NCBI RefSeq assembly: GCF_019048865.1
Contig: NZ_CP077604.1
Coordinates: 2,542,001 to 2,606,000 of the forward strand
Direction of reading: 5' to 3'
From: Aquihabitans sp. G128
GTDB lineage: Bacteria > Actinomycetota > Acidimicrobiia > Acidimicrobiales > Iamiaceae
DNA: 64,000 bases
Position numbers and translations under genes: made by a program. The notes under the pieces were generated by a model, which was not told the DNA's origin, did no database searches, and saw nothing but the letters and a program-made list of their open reading frames with translations. How positions within the stretch are numbered: position 1 is the stretch's first letter; each line of letters starts with the position of its first letter. This document shows positions 1 through 12,006 of the stretch, in pieces.

Positions 1-33
1 GTCGGCGTCATCGCCCATGGGGGTCAGCGGCAC
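1..33 (-). CDS. N-terminus of an unidentified protein, cut by the window start
   Basis: Only the first 11 codons of a minus-strand gene are visible. The start is a GTG at 33-31, preceded by a GGAGG ribosome-binding site with 7 nt spacing. An in-frame ATG at 18-16 is an alternative, but the Shine-Dalgarno spacing favours the GTG. The peptide begins MPLTPMGDDAD. No function can be assigned from this. It lies just downstream of the SIP-domain gene on the same strand, so the two may be co-transcribed. Confidence 0.45.
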   Translation of the reverse strand, partial: MPLTPMGDDAD

Positions 34-106
34 GGTGGAACCTCCCGGCGACGGGCGGGCGCCCGCCGGCTCGGCGACCGTACCGGTGCGTCGGCTCCGG
101 GGTCGG

Positions 107-490
107 TCAGGCGGGGGCGGCGCCGTGGGCCGCCACGGCCACCTGGTGGGCGCCGAGGCCCCGTTCGCCCACGAGGTGCTCCCGGATGCGCTCGGCGACG
201 GCGGGCGCCGCGGCCACCCAGATGCGACCGTCGCCGTGGGGCAGGTGCAGGCGCCGGACCTCGGCCTCCAGGGCGGCGCCCGCCGGGCCGGCCCCGCCCT
301 CCAACCAGGTGGTGATGAGCCGGGCCGGCGACGTGAGGTCGACGCGCTCGGCGTCGGTGGCCACCTCGGCCACGACGTGGACCGTGCGCCCCGCCGGCAG
401 CGTGGCCAGCACCGCCTCGACGGCCGCCAGCGCGGCGCCGTCGCCCACCACGACGAACCAGGGGGCATCGGGGTCGGGCTGGTAGGCCAC
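107..490 (-). CDS. Stand-alone SIP (siderophore-interacting protein) domain protein
   Basis: A 127-residue protein matching the C-terminal NAD(P)H-binding SIP domain of siderophore-interacting ferric reductases. It shows the YxPDPDAPWFVVVGDGAALAA pattern near residues 3-22, the LPAGRTVHVVAEV strand, and the late WVAA...RIREHLVGERGL region. The FAD-binding half that precedes this domain in full-length proteins (about 250-280 residues) is absent. The frame continues upstream, but only as an antisense-like frame over yqeY. I chose the GTG at 490-488, 8 nt after the yqeY stop. The likely role is in redox handling of ferric siderophores, perhaps with a separate flavoprotein; the domain call is good, the role is inference. 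Confidence 0.75.
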   Translation of the reverse strand: MAYQPDPDAPWFVVVGDGAALAAVEAVLATLPAGRTVHVVAEVATDAERVDLTSPARLITTWLEGGAGPAGAALEAEVRRLHLPHGDGRIWVAAAPAVAERIREHLVGERGLGAHQVAVAAHGAAPA

Positions 491-498
491 GGTGGGGC

Positions 499-951
499 TC
501 AGCCGCCGGTCAGGCGGGCCTTGACCAAGGCCGAGACGGCCTTGCCGTCGGCCTGGCCGCCGACCTTGGCCATGGCGGCCTTCATGGCCAGGCCCATCTG
601 CGACGGCTCGGAGAAGCCGCCCTCGGCGAGGGCGGCGTCGACCAGCGCGGCCAGGTCCTCGTCGGTGATCTTCGCCGGCAGGTAGCGGGCCAGGATGTCC
701 CGCTCGGCGAGCTCCTTGGCGGCGCTCTCGGCCCGGCCGCCGTCGGCGAAGGCCTGGGCCGCCTCGTCGCGGCGCTTGGCCTCCTTGGCGATGATGGCGA
801 GCACGTCGTCGTCGCTGAGCTCGCGGGACTCGTCGCCCGAGACCCGGGCCTCCTTGATGCCGGCGAGGGCCATGCGCAGCACCGAGGTGGCGAGCTGGTC
901 GCGGGACTTCATGGCGGCGGTCAGGTCGGACTGGATCTGCTCGGCGAGCAT
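499..951 (-). CDS. yqeY: GatB/YqeY domain-containing protein
   Basis: A 150-residue protein of the GatB/YqeY family, homologous to the tail domain of the GatB subunit of tRNA amidotransferase; the exact role of stand-alone members is unsettled. The sequence has the typical start MLAEQIQSDLTAAMKSRD, a central helical segment with AKRRDEAAQAFADGGR, and the C-terminal domain with LARYLP and AKVGGQADGKAVSALV. Length is normal for the family. The start is the ATG at 951 with a GGGAG motif upstream; an earlier in-frame ATG would add ten unlike residues. The SIP-domain gene follows by 8 nt on the same strand. Confidence 0.93.
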   Translation of the reverse strand: MLAEQIQSDLTAAMKSRDQLATSVLRMALAGIKEARVSGDESRELSDDDVLAIIAKEAKRRDEAAQAFADGGRAESAAKELAERDILARYLPAKITDEDLAALVDAALAEGGFSEPSQMGLAMKAAMAKVGGQADGKAVSALVKARLTGG

Positions 952-1015
952 CGGTGTTCTCCCACGTTCGTGTCGGACCACTGTGGCCCATGGCGGCGGC
1001 GCCCGACGCCTCGGT

Positions 1016-1993
1016 TCAGCGCCAGTGCAGCCACCGGCCGTGGGGGTCGGCCTGGGCCACGACCTCGGTGCCGCCCCGCACCACCTGGAAGTGGGTGCCC
1101 GTGCGCCCGGTCGGGGGCGGGGTGGCGGGGTCGGCGTCCGGCAGCACGCCGGGGGCCTCGCCCGCCAGCCAGACCACCTCGGGGCGGGCGGCCAGGACGT
1201 CGGCGAAGCGGCGGCGAGGCTCGGCCGGGAGGTAGTTGAGCACCGCGGTGTGGATCACCACCGGCGTGGCGCCTGCCGGCACCTCGTCGAGCAGCGGGCC
1301 CACCTCGTCGACGAGGTCCCCGGCCACGAGGCGGGGCGGATCGGCGGCGGCGATCGCCGCCGCGGCGAGCAGGCGCGCCCGACGGTCCTCGTGCTCGGGC
1401 CACACGCAGGCCTCAAGCCAGGCCAGGTGGTCCGGGTCGGTGACGTCGAGGGGGTTGAGGTCGATCCCGGCCCGCCACGCCACCTCCGGCACCCGCTCCG
1501 GGAACGGGACCGGGCCGGACGCCTCGACCTCCAGGCGCACCGTCGACGCCGGGCCGGCGGGCTCGTGCACCGTGGTGCCGCCGGGGCCGGAGCGGTAGGC
1601 GTAGGCGTAGCGATCCGGCTGCAGGCAGAGTCCCGCGGAGGCCCCGACCTCGACCAGCGCCAGCGGCTGGGGCAGCGCCGAGAGGAGCGGCAGCAGGGTG
1701 GCGCACCGGGCGACCTCGTTGGTCTGGGTGGATCGCTCGGCCATGGTGGCCGCCACCTGGTCCCACCCGTCGAGCACGAAGGCGCGGAACGCCGGCCAGG
1801 TGCCGACGGGGCCGCCGAGGAAGCGGACCGCGGCGAAGAGGAGGTTGGGCTGGCGCTTGGCGCCGGGCAGGGCGTCGAGCCGGCCGACCACCTCGGGGTC
1901 GTCGGCGACCGCCAGGGCGAGTCGCTCGTAGGTGGGCGAGGACCCCGCCGCCTCGTGCTCGCCGAACCACCGGTACCACTGCGCCGTGTCCAC
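1016..1993 (-). CDS. DUF2332 family protein
   Basis: A 325-residue protein matching the DUF2332 family, which is common in Actinobacteria and has no experimentally known function to my knowledge. Family marks are the WYRWFGEHEAAGSSPTYERLA start, an LALVEVGASAGLCLQPDRY glycine-rich segment near residues 112-130, an AGIDLNPLDV segment, and IHTAVLNYLP near residue 250. The glycine-rich segment resembles a SAM-binding loop, so a methyltransferase-like fold is possible but unproven. The start is GTG. It reads divergently from the SNF2 gene, with about 90 nt between them. Confidence 0.85.
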   Translation of the reverse strand: MDTAQWYRWFGEHEAAGSSPTYERLALAVADDPEVVGRLDALPGAKRQPNLLFAAVRFLGGPVGTWPAFRAFVLDGWDQVAATMAERSTQTNEVARCATLLPLLSALPQPLALVEVGASAGLCLQPDRYAYAYRSGPGGTTVHEPAGPASTVRLEVEASGPVPFPERVPEVAWRAGIDLNPLDVTDPDHLAWLEACVWPEHEDRRARLLAAAAIAAADPPRLVAGDLVDEVGPLLDEVPAGATPVVIHTAVLNYLPAEPRRRFADVLAARPEVVWLAGEAPGVLPDADPATPPPTGRTGTHFQVVRGGTEVVAQADPHGRWLHWR

Positions 1994-2072
1994 CTCCGGA
2001 TGGTGCCACCCCGGGCCGGCGACGGCGACCGGATCGTGCGAGCCAGCAGGTCAGAACGTCGGAGGGGGTCGG

Positions 2073-2078
2073 TACCCT
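2073..2078 (+). promoter_or_regulatory. -10-like hexamer TACCCT, leaderless SNF2 gene
   Basis: TACCCT lies 7 nt before the ATG of the helicase gene. The same TAnnnT arrangement recurs before several genes in the window, which suggests transcription starting at or near the A of the start codon. Confidence 0.4.
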
Positions 2079-2085
2079 CGACACG

Positions 2086-5000
2086 ATGTCCGACGTGCTG
2101 CGCCTCCTCTCCCAGCCGGGGGTGGAGACCACGTTCGTGCCGGGGACGCTGGCCCGCGACGGCCGCTTGGCGGTGTGGCGGGCCGTGGACGCGATCCGGG
2201 GCGACGGCGGTGGCCGGGCCGAGGACGGCGAGCTCGAGCGGGCCGCCCTGCTGCCGCCCGGCGACGCGGTGGCCGCCGCTCGGCTGGCCCGCCACCTCGA
2301 GGCGGCCGGCCGCCCGACCACCGACCTCGGCGCGGACCGGCCGGAGCGGTTGGAGGTGGTCGTGCCGGTGGGCGAGGCGCTGCGACGGCGCGCCGTCGAT
2401 GCCACGTGGGTGCCGGTCGCCGAGGCCGTCGACGCCCTCGTCGACCTGCACGCCGCCGCACCGTCGGCCCGCTCCACCCATGCGTGGGCCCACGCCGCTC
2501 GGGCGGCGCTCCAGCTGGTGGCCCGAGGGCGGATCCTGCCGACGGCCGACGCCGACGGCACCGACGTCTGGCGGGTGGGCCCGCTCGACGCCGCCGACGT
2601 GGCGCACTGGCGGGCGCTGGCCGAGGCCCTCCCGCCCCACGCCCACGCCACCGAGGTCCCCGGCTCGGCGCCGCGCCGCGTGGCCTCGCCCCCTGGCTGC
2701 TGGCCCGCTTCCGCGACGCGGTGGCCGACGCCTACGTGCGCACGGCGGCGGCCCCGGACGCCGCCGGCCACGCCGCCTTCGCCTCCCGCGAGCGGGTGGC
2801 CGTCGCCGGGTCGGCCACCTGGCTCACCGCGGCGGCCACGGCCACCACGACCGAGGTCGCCATCGCCCTCCGCGTCGACGTGGGCGCCGACGCCGGCACC
2901 GACGAGGGCGCGGGCGAGGTCGAGCCGCACGCCGCCGACGAGCCGGCAGGCACCGACGAGCTGGCGGCCGCCCTCGCCGAGACCGAGCCGGCGACGGTGC
3001 CCCGCTCGCTGGTCGCCGCCACCGACGAGCAGGCCGCCGACGCGACCGGGGGCGGCGACTTCCGCGCCGTGCTGCAGATCAGCAGCCGGCGGGACCCCAG
3101 CCTCGTGCTGGACGCCGCCGAGCTCTGGGCCGCGCCCGAGGCGGTGGCCGCCCGGTTCGGGCCGGCGGTCGAGGACGAGGTCCTGCTCGCGCTGCGCCGG
3201 GGCGCCCGCGTGTGGGCGCCCATCGGCCGGCTGCTGGCCGAGGCCCGACCCGATGCCCTCGCCCTCGGCGCGGCCGAGATCGACGAGCTCCTCGGCCCGC
3301 TGGCCGACGACCTGGCCGGCAGCGGCATCGACGTGCTCTGGCCCGCCGGGCTACTGGCGCCGGTGAAGGTCTCCCCCACCGTCACCAGCACCGCGCCCAC
3401 CGCCGACCGCGCCGCCGGGCTGGGCTTCGACGGGCTCTGCGAGCTGCGCTGGACCGCCACCGTCGACGGCGAGCAGCTCACCGACGACGAGCTGCACGAG
3501 CTGGCCACGGCCAAGCGGGCGGTCATCCGCCTGCGGGGCCGATGGGTCCGGGCCGATCCGGAGCGCCTGGCCCGACTGCAGACGCGGCGCAAGGTGTCCG
3601 CCGGCAGCGCCCTCGCCGCCGCCCTGGGCGGGGACCTGCAGGTCGACGGCGAGACCATCGAGGCCGCCGTCGAGGGCCCCATCGCCGATCTCGCCCGCCG
3701 CCTGCGCGAGGCCGAGGAGCAGCGCGACGTCGAGCCGCCGGCGGACCTGCACGCCGAGCTGCGGCCCTACCAGCGCCAGGGCGTGTCGTGGCTGGCCAAC
3801 ATGGCCGAGATCGGCTTCGGCGGGGTGCTGGCCGACGACATGGGCCTGGGCAAGACCGTCCAGCTGCTCGCCCTGCACCTGCTCCGGCGCCCCACCGGCA
3901 AGCCCACGCTGGTGGTCTGCCCGGTGTCGGTGGTGGCCAACTGGTCCCGGGAGGCCGCCCGCTTCGCCCCGTCGGTCCCCGTCCTGCGCTTCCACGGCAC
4001 CACCCGCAACCTCGACGACGTCCCGCCGGACGCCATCGTGGTCACCACCTACGGCGTGGTCCGCCGCCAGGCCGAGCAGCTGGCCCAGGTGTCGTGGGGG
4101 CTGGTCGCCGCCGACGAGGCCCAGAACATCAAGAACCCCATGTCCCGCACGGCTCGGTCCATCCGGCTGATCCCGGCCGACGCCCGCTTCGCCCTCACCG
4201 GCACGCCGGTCGAGAACCGCCTGGTCGACCTGTGGGCGCTGCTCGACTGGACCACGCCCGGCCTGCTCGGGCCGCTGGAGCGCTTCCGCCACGAGGTCGC
4301 CATCCCGGTCGAGCGCGACCAGGACCCGGAGGCGGCGGCCTCGCTGGCCCGCCTCGTGCGGCCCTTCGTGCTGCGCCGCCGCAAGATCGACCCGGGCATC
4401 GCGCCGGAGCTGCCGCCGAAGACCGAGACCGACCGGGTGGTGGCGCTCACCGCCGAGCAGGCCACGCTCTACGCCGCCATGGTCGAGGAGGTCATGGACC
4501 AGGTCGAGAACGCCGAGGGCATGGCCCGCCGCGGCCTGGTGCTGAAGCTGCTCAGCGGGCTCAAGCAGATCTGCAACCACCCGGCCCAGTTCCTGCACCA
4601 GCCCGGTCCGCTGGCGGGCCGCTCCGGCAAGCTCGACGCGGTGACCGAGCTGATCGACACCATCGTCACCGAGGGCGAGTCGGTCCTCGTCTTCACCCAG
4701 TTCGTGACGATGGGCCACCTGCTGCAGCGCCACCTCTCGGCCGACGATCGGCCGGTCGAGTTCCTGCACGGCTCGGTGCCGCTGGGCAAGCGCCAGGAGA
4801 TGGTCGACCGGCTGCAGTCCGGCGAGACGCCCGTGCTGGTGATCTCGGTGAAGGCCGGCGGCACCGGCCTCAACCTCACCCGGGCCACCCACGTCGTCCA
4901 CTTCGACCGCTGGTGGAACCCCGCCGTCGAGGACCAGGCCAGCGACCGGGCGTGGCGCATCGGCCAGGACCGGCCGGTGCAGGTCCACCGGATGATCTGC

Positions 5001-5156
5001 GAGGGCACCGTCGAGGACCGCATCGCCCAGATGCTCACCGCCAAGCGGCACCTGGCCGACTCCGTGGTCACCACCGGCGAGGGCTGGGTCGGCGAGCTGG
5101 GCGACGACGACCTCCGGGCCCTCGTGGCCCTCGGCGCGGACGACGGGTGGTCGTGA
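2086..5156 (+). CDS. SNF2-family DEAD/DEAH helicase, interrupted by one frameshift
   Basis: A Swi2/Snf2-type ATPase of about 1020 residues once the frame is repaired. The N-terminal third is the bacterial SNF2 extension; the C-terminal half is the motor. Visible motifs are the Q-like RPYQRQGVSWL, Walker A in ADDMGLGKT, DEAQ (motif II), TGTPVENR (motif III), VFTQFVTMG, and motif VI in QASDRAWRIGQ. Such proteins translocate on double-stranded DNA; the bacterial role is uncertain. The frame changes from that of 2086 to that of the downstream ORF near 2689-2693, a run of five C. Adding one C restores a continuous protein reading RVASPPWLLARFRDAV. The stop overlaps the SWIM gene start by one base (TGATG), a pairing seen often for these two families. 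Confidence 0.9.
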
Positions 5157-6251
5157 TGGCCGAGCAGTTCGGGCACACGTGGTGGGGCCGGGCGTGGGTC
5201 GACGCCCTGGAGAAGGGCGCATCGCTCGACCCCAACCGGCTGCCCCGCGGCCGCACCTACGCCCGCCAGGACCGCGTCACCAGCCTGAGCCTGGAGCCTG
5301 GGATGGTGACCGCCTCGGTCCACGGCAGCCGGCGGCTCAACTACCGCACCCACATCGCGGTGCGGACCTACGGCGACGACGAGTGGGCCAAGGTCGTGGC
5401 CACCATCGCCAGCCGCGCCGCCCACACCGCCGCGCTGCTCGAAGGCGACCTCGAGCCGGGGGTGGTCGACGACGCCCGGGAGGCCGGCGTCGAGCTGCTC
5501 CCCGCTCGGCGCGACCTCAAGCCCCGCTGCTCGTGCCCGGACGACGCCGCCACCTGCAAGCACGCCGCGGCGGTGGCCTACCTGGTGGCCGAGGTCCTCG
5601 ACGACGACCCGTTCCAGCTCTTCGCCCTGCGGGGCCGCAGCAAGGAGGCGCTGCTCGCCGAGCTGCGCGCCTTCCGCCGGCGCCCGGGCGCCGACGGCCG
5701 TCCGGCCCGAGACGACGGGCTCGACCCCGATGCCGAGGCGCTCGCCGCCCTGGTGGCGTCGGGCCCACAGGGCGCCGGCGCCGACACGGGCGAGCTGGCC
5801 CGCGAGGCGTGGGGCCGCGAGCGGCCCCCGATGCCGCCGCTGCCCGACCTCGCCGCCCGCCCGGGCAGCCCGGCCGCCTGGCCGTCGGACCCGCCCGCCG
5901 GCGCCCCCTTCGACACCCCGGGCCTCCTGGTGCTGGCCACCGACGCCGCCCAACGGGCCTGGGCCCAGCTGCGGGGCGACGGGGCCAGCGGCCTCGCCCT
6001 CCCCCGCGACGCCGACCAGGCCCGCCGGGGCGCCCAACGCCTCGACGGCGCGCCCGCAGGAGCCGACGGCTCGCGGCCCCGCGGCGACCTCACGCACCGA
6101 GCGCTGGCGTGGCGCCACGGCGGCGAGGCCGGCCTGGCCATGCTCGACGAGGCCGCCTGGCGCCCGCCGCTCGCCACCATGGCGGCCGCCCGCGCCGCGG
6201 TCGAGGAGGCCGGCGTGTCGTCGTCGGTGGTCACCGTCAACAACAACCGCA

Positions 6252-8309
<2,058 letters not shown>

Positions 8310-8455
8310 CCTCCCCCTATCGGTCGCTGCGGGCCGGTTCTCAACCGGACTGGGCCGATCGGCCCATGCGCGCCGCTGCCGGCCGGTCCGAGCGGGCTCG
8401 GGCCGGTGGTAGAACCTCCGCGTGGTCGCCCCGGCCACCAGCCCAGGAGGCACCG

Positions 8456-9379
8456 ATGAGCGACGCACCGCGCACCGAGGACGGCAAGCCGATCGGCGGG
8501 TGGGTCCTGCGGGCCGACCCGGCCGTGTTCGACGTGGCCTCCATGCTGCAGGAGTACGGCCAGGTGTTCCGGCACCCGGTGACCCCCGGCCCCCGGGCCG
8601 ACCTCATGGATGCCGGCCAGCCCTGCTTCCTCTTCCAGTCCGACACGTCGAAGGTCGTGGGCATCTGGGCCGTGGGCGAGGTCGTGGCCCCGTGCTTCGC
8701 GGCGCCCGTCGACCCCGAGGACTCCGACGCCGGCGAACAGCTCTTCGCCGAGCTCGAGCTCCTCCCCCTCGAGAAGGCCATCGCCTTCGGCAAGATCAAG
8801 GACCACAAGGTCCTGGCCCAGGGCGAGCTGGTCGGTTCGCCCGACCAGGCCAACCCCGTGGTGCTGCGCCCCGAGGAGGTGCGGGCCCTCGAGGAGTTCG
8901 ACTTCGCGTTCGTGCCGCCCACCCTCGAGCAGATCGAGGCCCTCCAGGAGGCCCTGGGCGAGGAGGAGACCGGCCTGATCTTCCAGCTCGTCGGCGCCGA
9001 CGCCAGCTTCGGCATCCTCGACGACGGCAGCGACGACGAGCTGCTCTCGGTGGTGACCGTCACCGACGAGGGCGCCTTCGAGCTGGGTCGCTTCCAGGAG
9101 TTCGCCGATGCCATGAGCCTGGTCCTGCTCCAGGTCGAGGGCCTCGCCCTCGAGGACCCCATCGAGGCCATCCCCGACGAGCTGCCCGACGGTGACCCGG
9201 TCGCCGTGCTCCAGGCCGAGGACGGCCTGCTCGGCCTCTACCGCGTGGGCCCGGACGCCTTCGACCTCTACGACCCCACCGAGGACGGCGGCTTCGAGGT
9301 CATCGGCCGGTTCGAGACCCTGGCCGCCGCCCTGGCCGGCCTCATGGACGCCATCGAAGAGGTCGACGAGGACGCCTAG
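8456..9379 (+). CDS. EVE-like domain protein with acidic C-terminus
   Basis: A 307-residue acidic protein. The first 130 residues resemble the EVE (PUA-like) fold: GGWVLRADPAVFDVASMLQE, then CFLFQSDTSKVVGIWAVGEVVAP. EVE domains bind modified bases or RNA in the characterised cases. The rest is rich in Asp, Glu and Leu and contains two repeated-looking segments (GLIFQLVGADASFGILDDGSDD and GLLGLYRVGPDAFDLYDPTEDGG), which I do not recognise. The ATG at 8456 follows an AGGAGG site at 8444-8450. It is read divergently from the NERD gene. The EVE assignment is by eye and moderate. Confidence 0.7.
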   Translation: MSDAPRTEDGKPIGGWVLRADPAVFDVASMLQEYGQVFRHPVTPGPRADLMDAGQPCFLFQSDTSKVVGIWAVGEVVAPCFAAPVDPEDSDAGEQLFAELELLPLEKAIAFGKIKDHKVLAQGELVGSPDQANPVVLRPEEVRALEEFDFAFVPPTLEQIEALQEALGEEETGLIFQLVGADASFGILDDGSDDELLSVVTVTDEGAFELGRFQEFADAMSLVLLQVEGLALEDPIEAIPDELPDGDPVAVLQAEDGLLGLYRVGPDAFDLYDPTEDGGFEVIGRFETLAAALAGLMDAIEEVDEDA

Positions 9380-10398
9380 GCCAGGGGCGACACCTCGCCG
9401 GGGTCGATCACGAGGGTGCCCGTGGCGCCCACGGCCGGCGGGGCGGCGGTGTGCAGCGCCAGCTCCACGGACGGCCGCCCCTCGGCCGGCGCCACGCGCA
9501 GGGTGACCTGCGACGTGGCGCCGCGGAACCGCACGTCCACCACCGTCGCCAGCCAGGTCCGCCCGTTGCCGGCCGTCTGCGCCGGCGACGAGAACGCCAG
9601 GGCGGCTTCGCGGACCACGACGCCGGCCAGGCCGCCGGCCAGGCCCAGCGCACCGGCCGCGGCGGGGTCGAGCACGTTGGCGTGGCCGAGGAAGCGGGCC
9701 ACGAACGGCGAGCCGGGATCGCGCCACACCTCGGCGGCGGGGCCGTCGCGCTGGACGCGCCCGGCGCGCAGGACCACCAGCCGGTCGGCCACCGCGTAGG
9801 CCTCCTCCTGGTCGTGGGTGACGTGGATGGCGGCCACGCCGGACGCGGCGAGCACGGCCCGGAGGTCGTGGGCGAGCCGGTCGCGCAGGGTGCGGTCGAG
9901 CGAGCCGAGCGGCTCGTCGAGCATCAGCAGGCGGGGCGAGGGCGCCAGAGATCGGGCCAGGGCGACCCGCTGGGACTCGCCGCCCGAGAGGGTGTCGATG
10001 CCGCGGTCGTCGAAGCCGCCCAGCCCGACGAGCTCGAGCACCTCGGCCACCCGGGCCTGGCGCGCCGGTCGGCGGTCGCCCCGCATGCGGAGGCCGAAGG
10101 CCACGTTCTCGCCGACGGTGCGGTGCGGGAACAGGGCGTGGTCCTGGAACATCAGGCCGAAGGGCCGCTGGTCGGGCGGGCGCCGGGTGAGGTCGTCGCC
10201 CGCCCAGGAGACCGCGCCCGACGCCGGGGCCTCCAGGCCGGCCAGCACCCGCAGCAGCGTGCTCTTGCCGCAGCCGCTCGGCCCGACGAGGGCCACGACC
10301 TCGCCGGGCGCCACGTCCAGCGAGACGTCGTCGACCACGGTCGCCGCACCGAAGCGCACCGTCAGGTCCCGGGCCTGCAGCCCGTCGGCCGTCACCAC
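9376..10398 (-). CDS. Thiamine-type ABC transporter, ATP-binding protein
   Basis: A 340-residue ATPase of the CUT1/iron/thiamine (ThiQ/FbpC) type. Walker A is GPSGCGKST near residues 38-46, the Q-loop is MFQDHALFPH, the signature is LSGGESQRVALARSL, Walker B is LLMLDEPLGSLD, and the switch His is in HVTHDQEEA. A C-terminal TOBE-like domain follows from about residue 240, longer than in ThiQ of enterobacteria. The GTG start overlaps the end of the permease gene. Substrate specificity rests on the TPP riboswitch upstream of the operon. Confidence 0.92.
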   Translation of the reverse strand: MVTADGLQARDLTVRFGAATVVDDVSLDVAPGEVVALVGPSGCGKSTLLRVLAGLEAPASGAVSWAGDDLTRRPPDQRPFGLMFQDHALFPHRTVGENVAFGLRMRGDRRPARQARVAEVLELVGLGGFDDRGIDTLSGGESQRVALARSLAPSPRLLMLDEPLGSLDRTLRDRLAHDLRAVLAASGVAAIHVTHDQEEAYAVADRLVVLRAGRVQRDGPAAEVWRDPGSPFVARFLGHANVLDPAAAGALGLAGGLAGVVVREAALAFSSPAQTAGNGRTWLATVVDVRFRGATSQVTLRVAPAEGRPSVELALHTAAPPAVGATGTLVIDPGEVSPLA

Positions 10399-12006
10399 CC
10401 GAGCGCGTCCTTCGGGCGCAGCCGCTCGATCACCAGGACGCTGGCGGCGGTGAGCGCCGCCAGCAGGGTGCCGAGCGCCATGGCCTGGCCCCGCAGGGCG
10501 GCACCGGGCTGGCCGAGCAGGCGGAACATGGCCACCGGCACGGTGGGGGCGTCGGGCCGGGCCAGGAACGAGGTGGCGCCGAACTCGCCCAGCGAGATGG
10601 CGAAGGCGAAGGCCGCTCCGACCAGCAAGGTGCGCAACACCACCGGCAGGTCGACCTCTCGGCGGGCCCGCCAGGGCGACGCGCCCAGCACGGACGCGGC
10701 CTCACGCTGGCGGGCGTCGACGGCGCGCAGGGCGGGCACCAGCGAGCGGACGACGAACGGGATGCCGACGAGGGCCTGGGCGACGGGCACGATCAGCCGG
10801 GACGACCGGAGGTCGAGCGGCGGCTCGTCGAGGGCGAGGAGGATGCCGAAGCCGAGCGTCACCGCCGAGGTGCCGAGCGGGACCATGAGGGCCAGGTCGA
10901 GCGCGCCCCGAGCGCCGGCCGGCGTGGACCACCACGGCCGAGGCCAGGCCGCCCACCGCCACCGCCAGCACCGTGGCGGCCGCGGCGTAGGCCAGCGAGT
11001 TCCCGACTGCGGTGAGCGGGCTCACGAACAGGCCGCTGCCGGTGCTGCGGCCGAGGGCGCGGTAGTTGCCCCAGCCGTGGCCGCCGCCCACGGCGAGCGA
11101 GCGCTCGACCAGGACGCCCAGCGGGACCACCACGAGCAGGAGGGCGGGGGCCAGGGAGGCGGCGACGGCCGCGGCCTGGCGGCTCGACCGCACGGGGCGG
11201 GCCGGGACCGGACGGCGGGCCACGACGGCCCCCGCCGCCCGCTCGAGGCGGTGCACCACCAGCACCAGCGCCACCACCGTCACCAGCTGCAGCAGGGCCA
11301 GCGCCGCGGCGGTGGTGAAGTCGGTGCGCTGGGTGGCGTAGCGCCAGATCTCGGTCTCCACGGTCGGGTGGCCGGCCCCGCCCACGGTGAGGATCACCCC
11401 GAACGAGGTGAAGCAGAACAGGAAGACGATCCCCGCCGCGCTCCAGAGCGCCGGCGCCAGCCGGGGCAGCACCACCTCTCGCAGCACCCGGGCCCGACCG
11501 GCGCCCAGGACCCGGGCCGCCTCCTCCACCCGAGGGTCGAGCAGGGCCCAGTAGCCGCCGACGATGCGGACGACGACCGCCACGTTGAAGACCACGTGGG
11601 CCAGCAGGATCGCCCACACCGTCCCCTGGAGGCGCAGGCCCCCGCCGCTGCCGTCGACGCCGAAGCGCTCGAACGTGGCCTGCAGGGCGGCGCCCACCAC
11701 CAAGGTGGGCAGCACGAACGGCACGATCAGCACGGCCCGCAGCACCCGGCGACCGGGCAGGTCCACCCGGGCCACCGCCCAGGCCGCTGGCAGGCCGGCC
11801 AGGATCGTCAGCACGGTGGAGGCGGCCGCCTGCCACACGGTGAACCACAGGAGGTGACCGATCGAGCGCCGCCGCACCACGTCGAGCACCGAACCGTCGC
11901 CGAGGCCGCGCGCCAGGATCGACCCGACCGGGTACGCGAAGAACACGGCGAGGAAGGCCACCGGCACGGCGGCGACCGCGGCCCACGCCCACCCGCGCCG
12001 CGTCAC
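10392..12006 (-). CDS. thiP: Thiamine-type ABC transporter permease (two fused halves), frameshifted
   Basis: A ThiP-like permease made of two membrane halves, each with an EAA loop (EEAARVLGAGRARVLREVVLPRLAP in the first, REAASVLGASPWRARREVDLP in the second). About 12 hydrophobic segments are visible. The GTG start at 12006 overlaps the stop of the binding-protein gene (GTGA). Near 10906-10909 (four G on the coding strand) the frame shifts by one; removing one G gives a continuous VVVHAGRRSGALDLALMVPLG. As written, the protein would be cut within its second half. The conserved second half downstream argues that the gene is functional in the living cell and that the break is a sequence error. 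Confidence 0.88.

Noticed and set aside
3351..5222. 623-codon minus-strand ORF
   Set aside because: Antisense of the helicase motor domain, which has every SNF2 motif.
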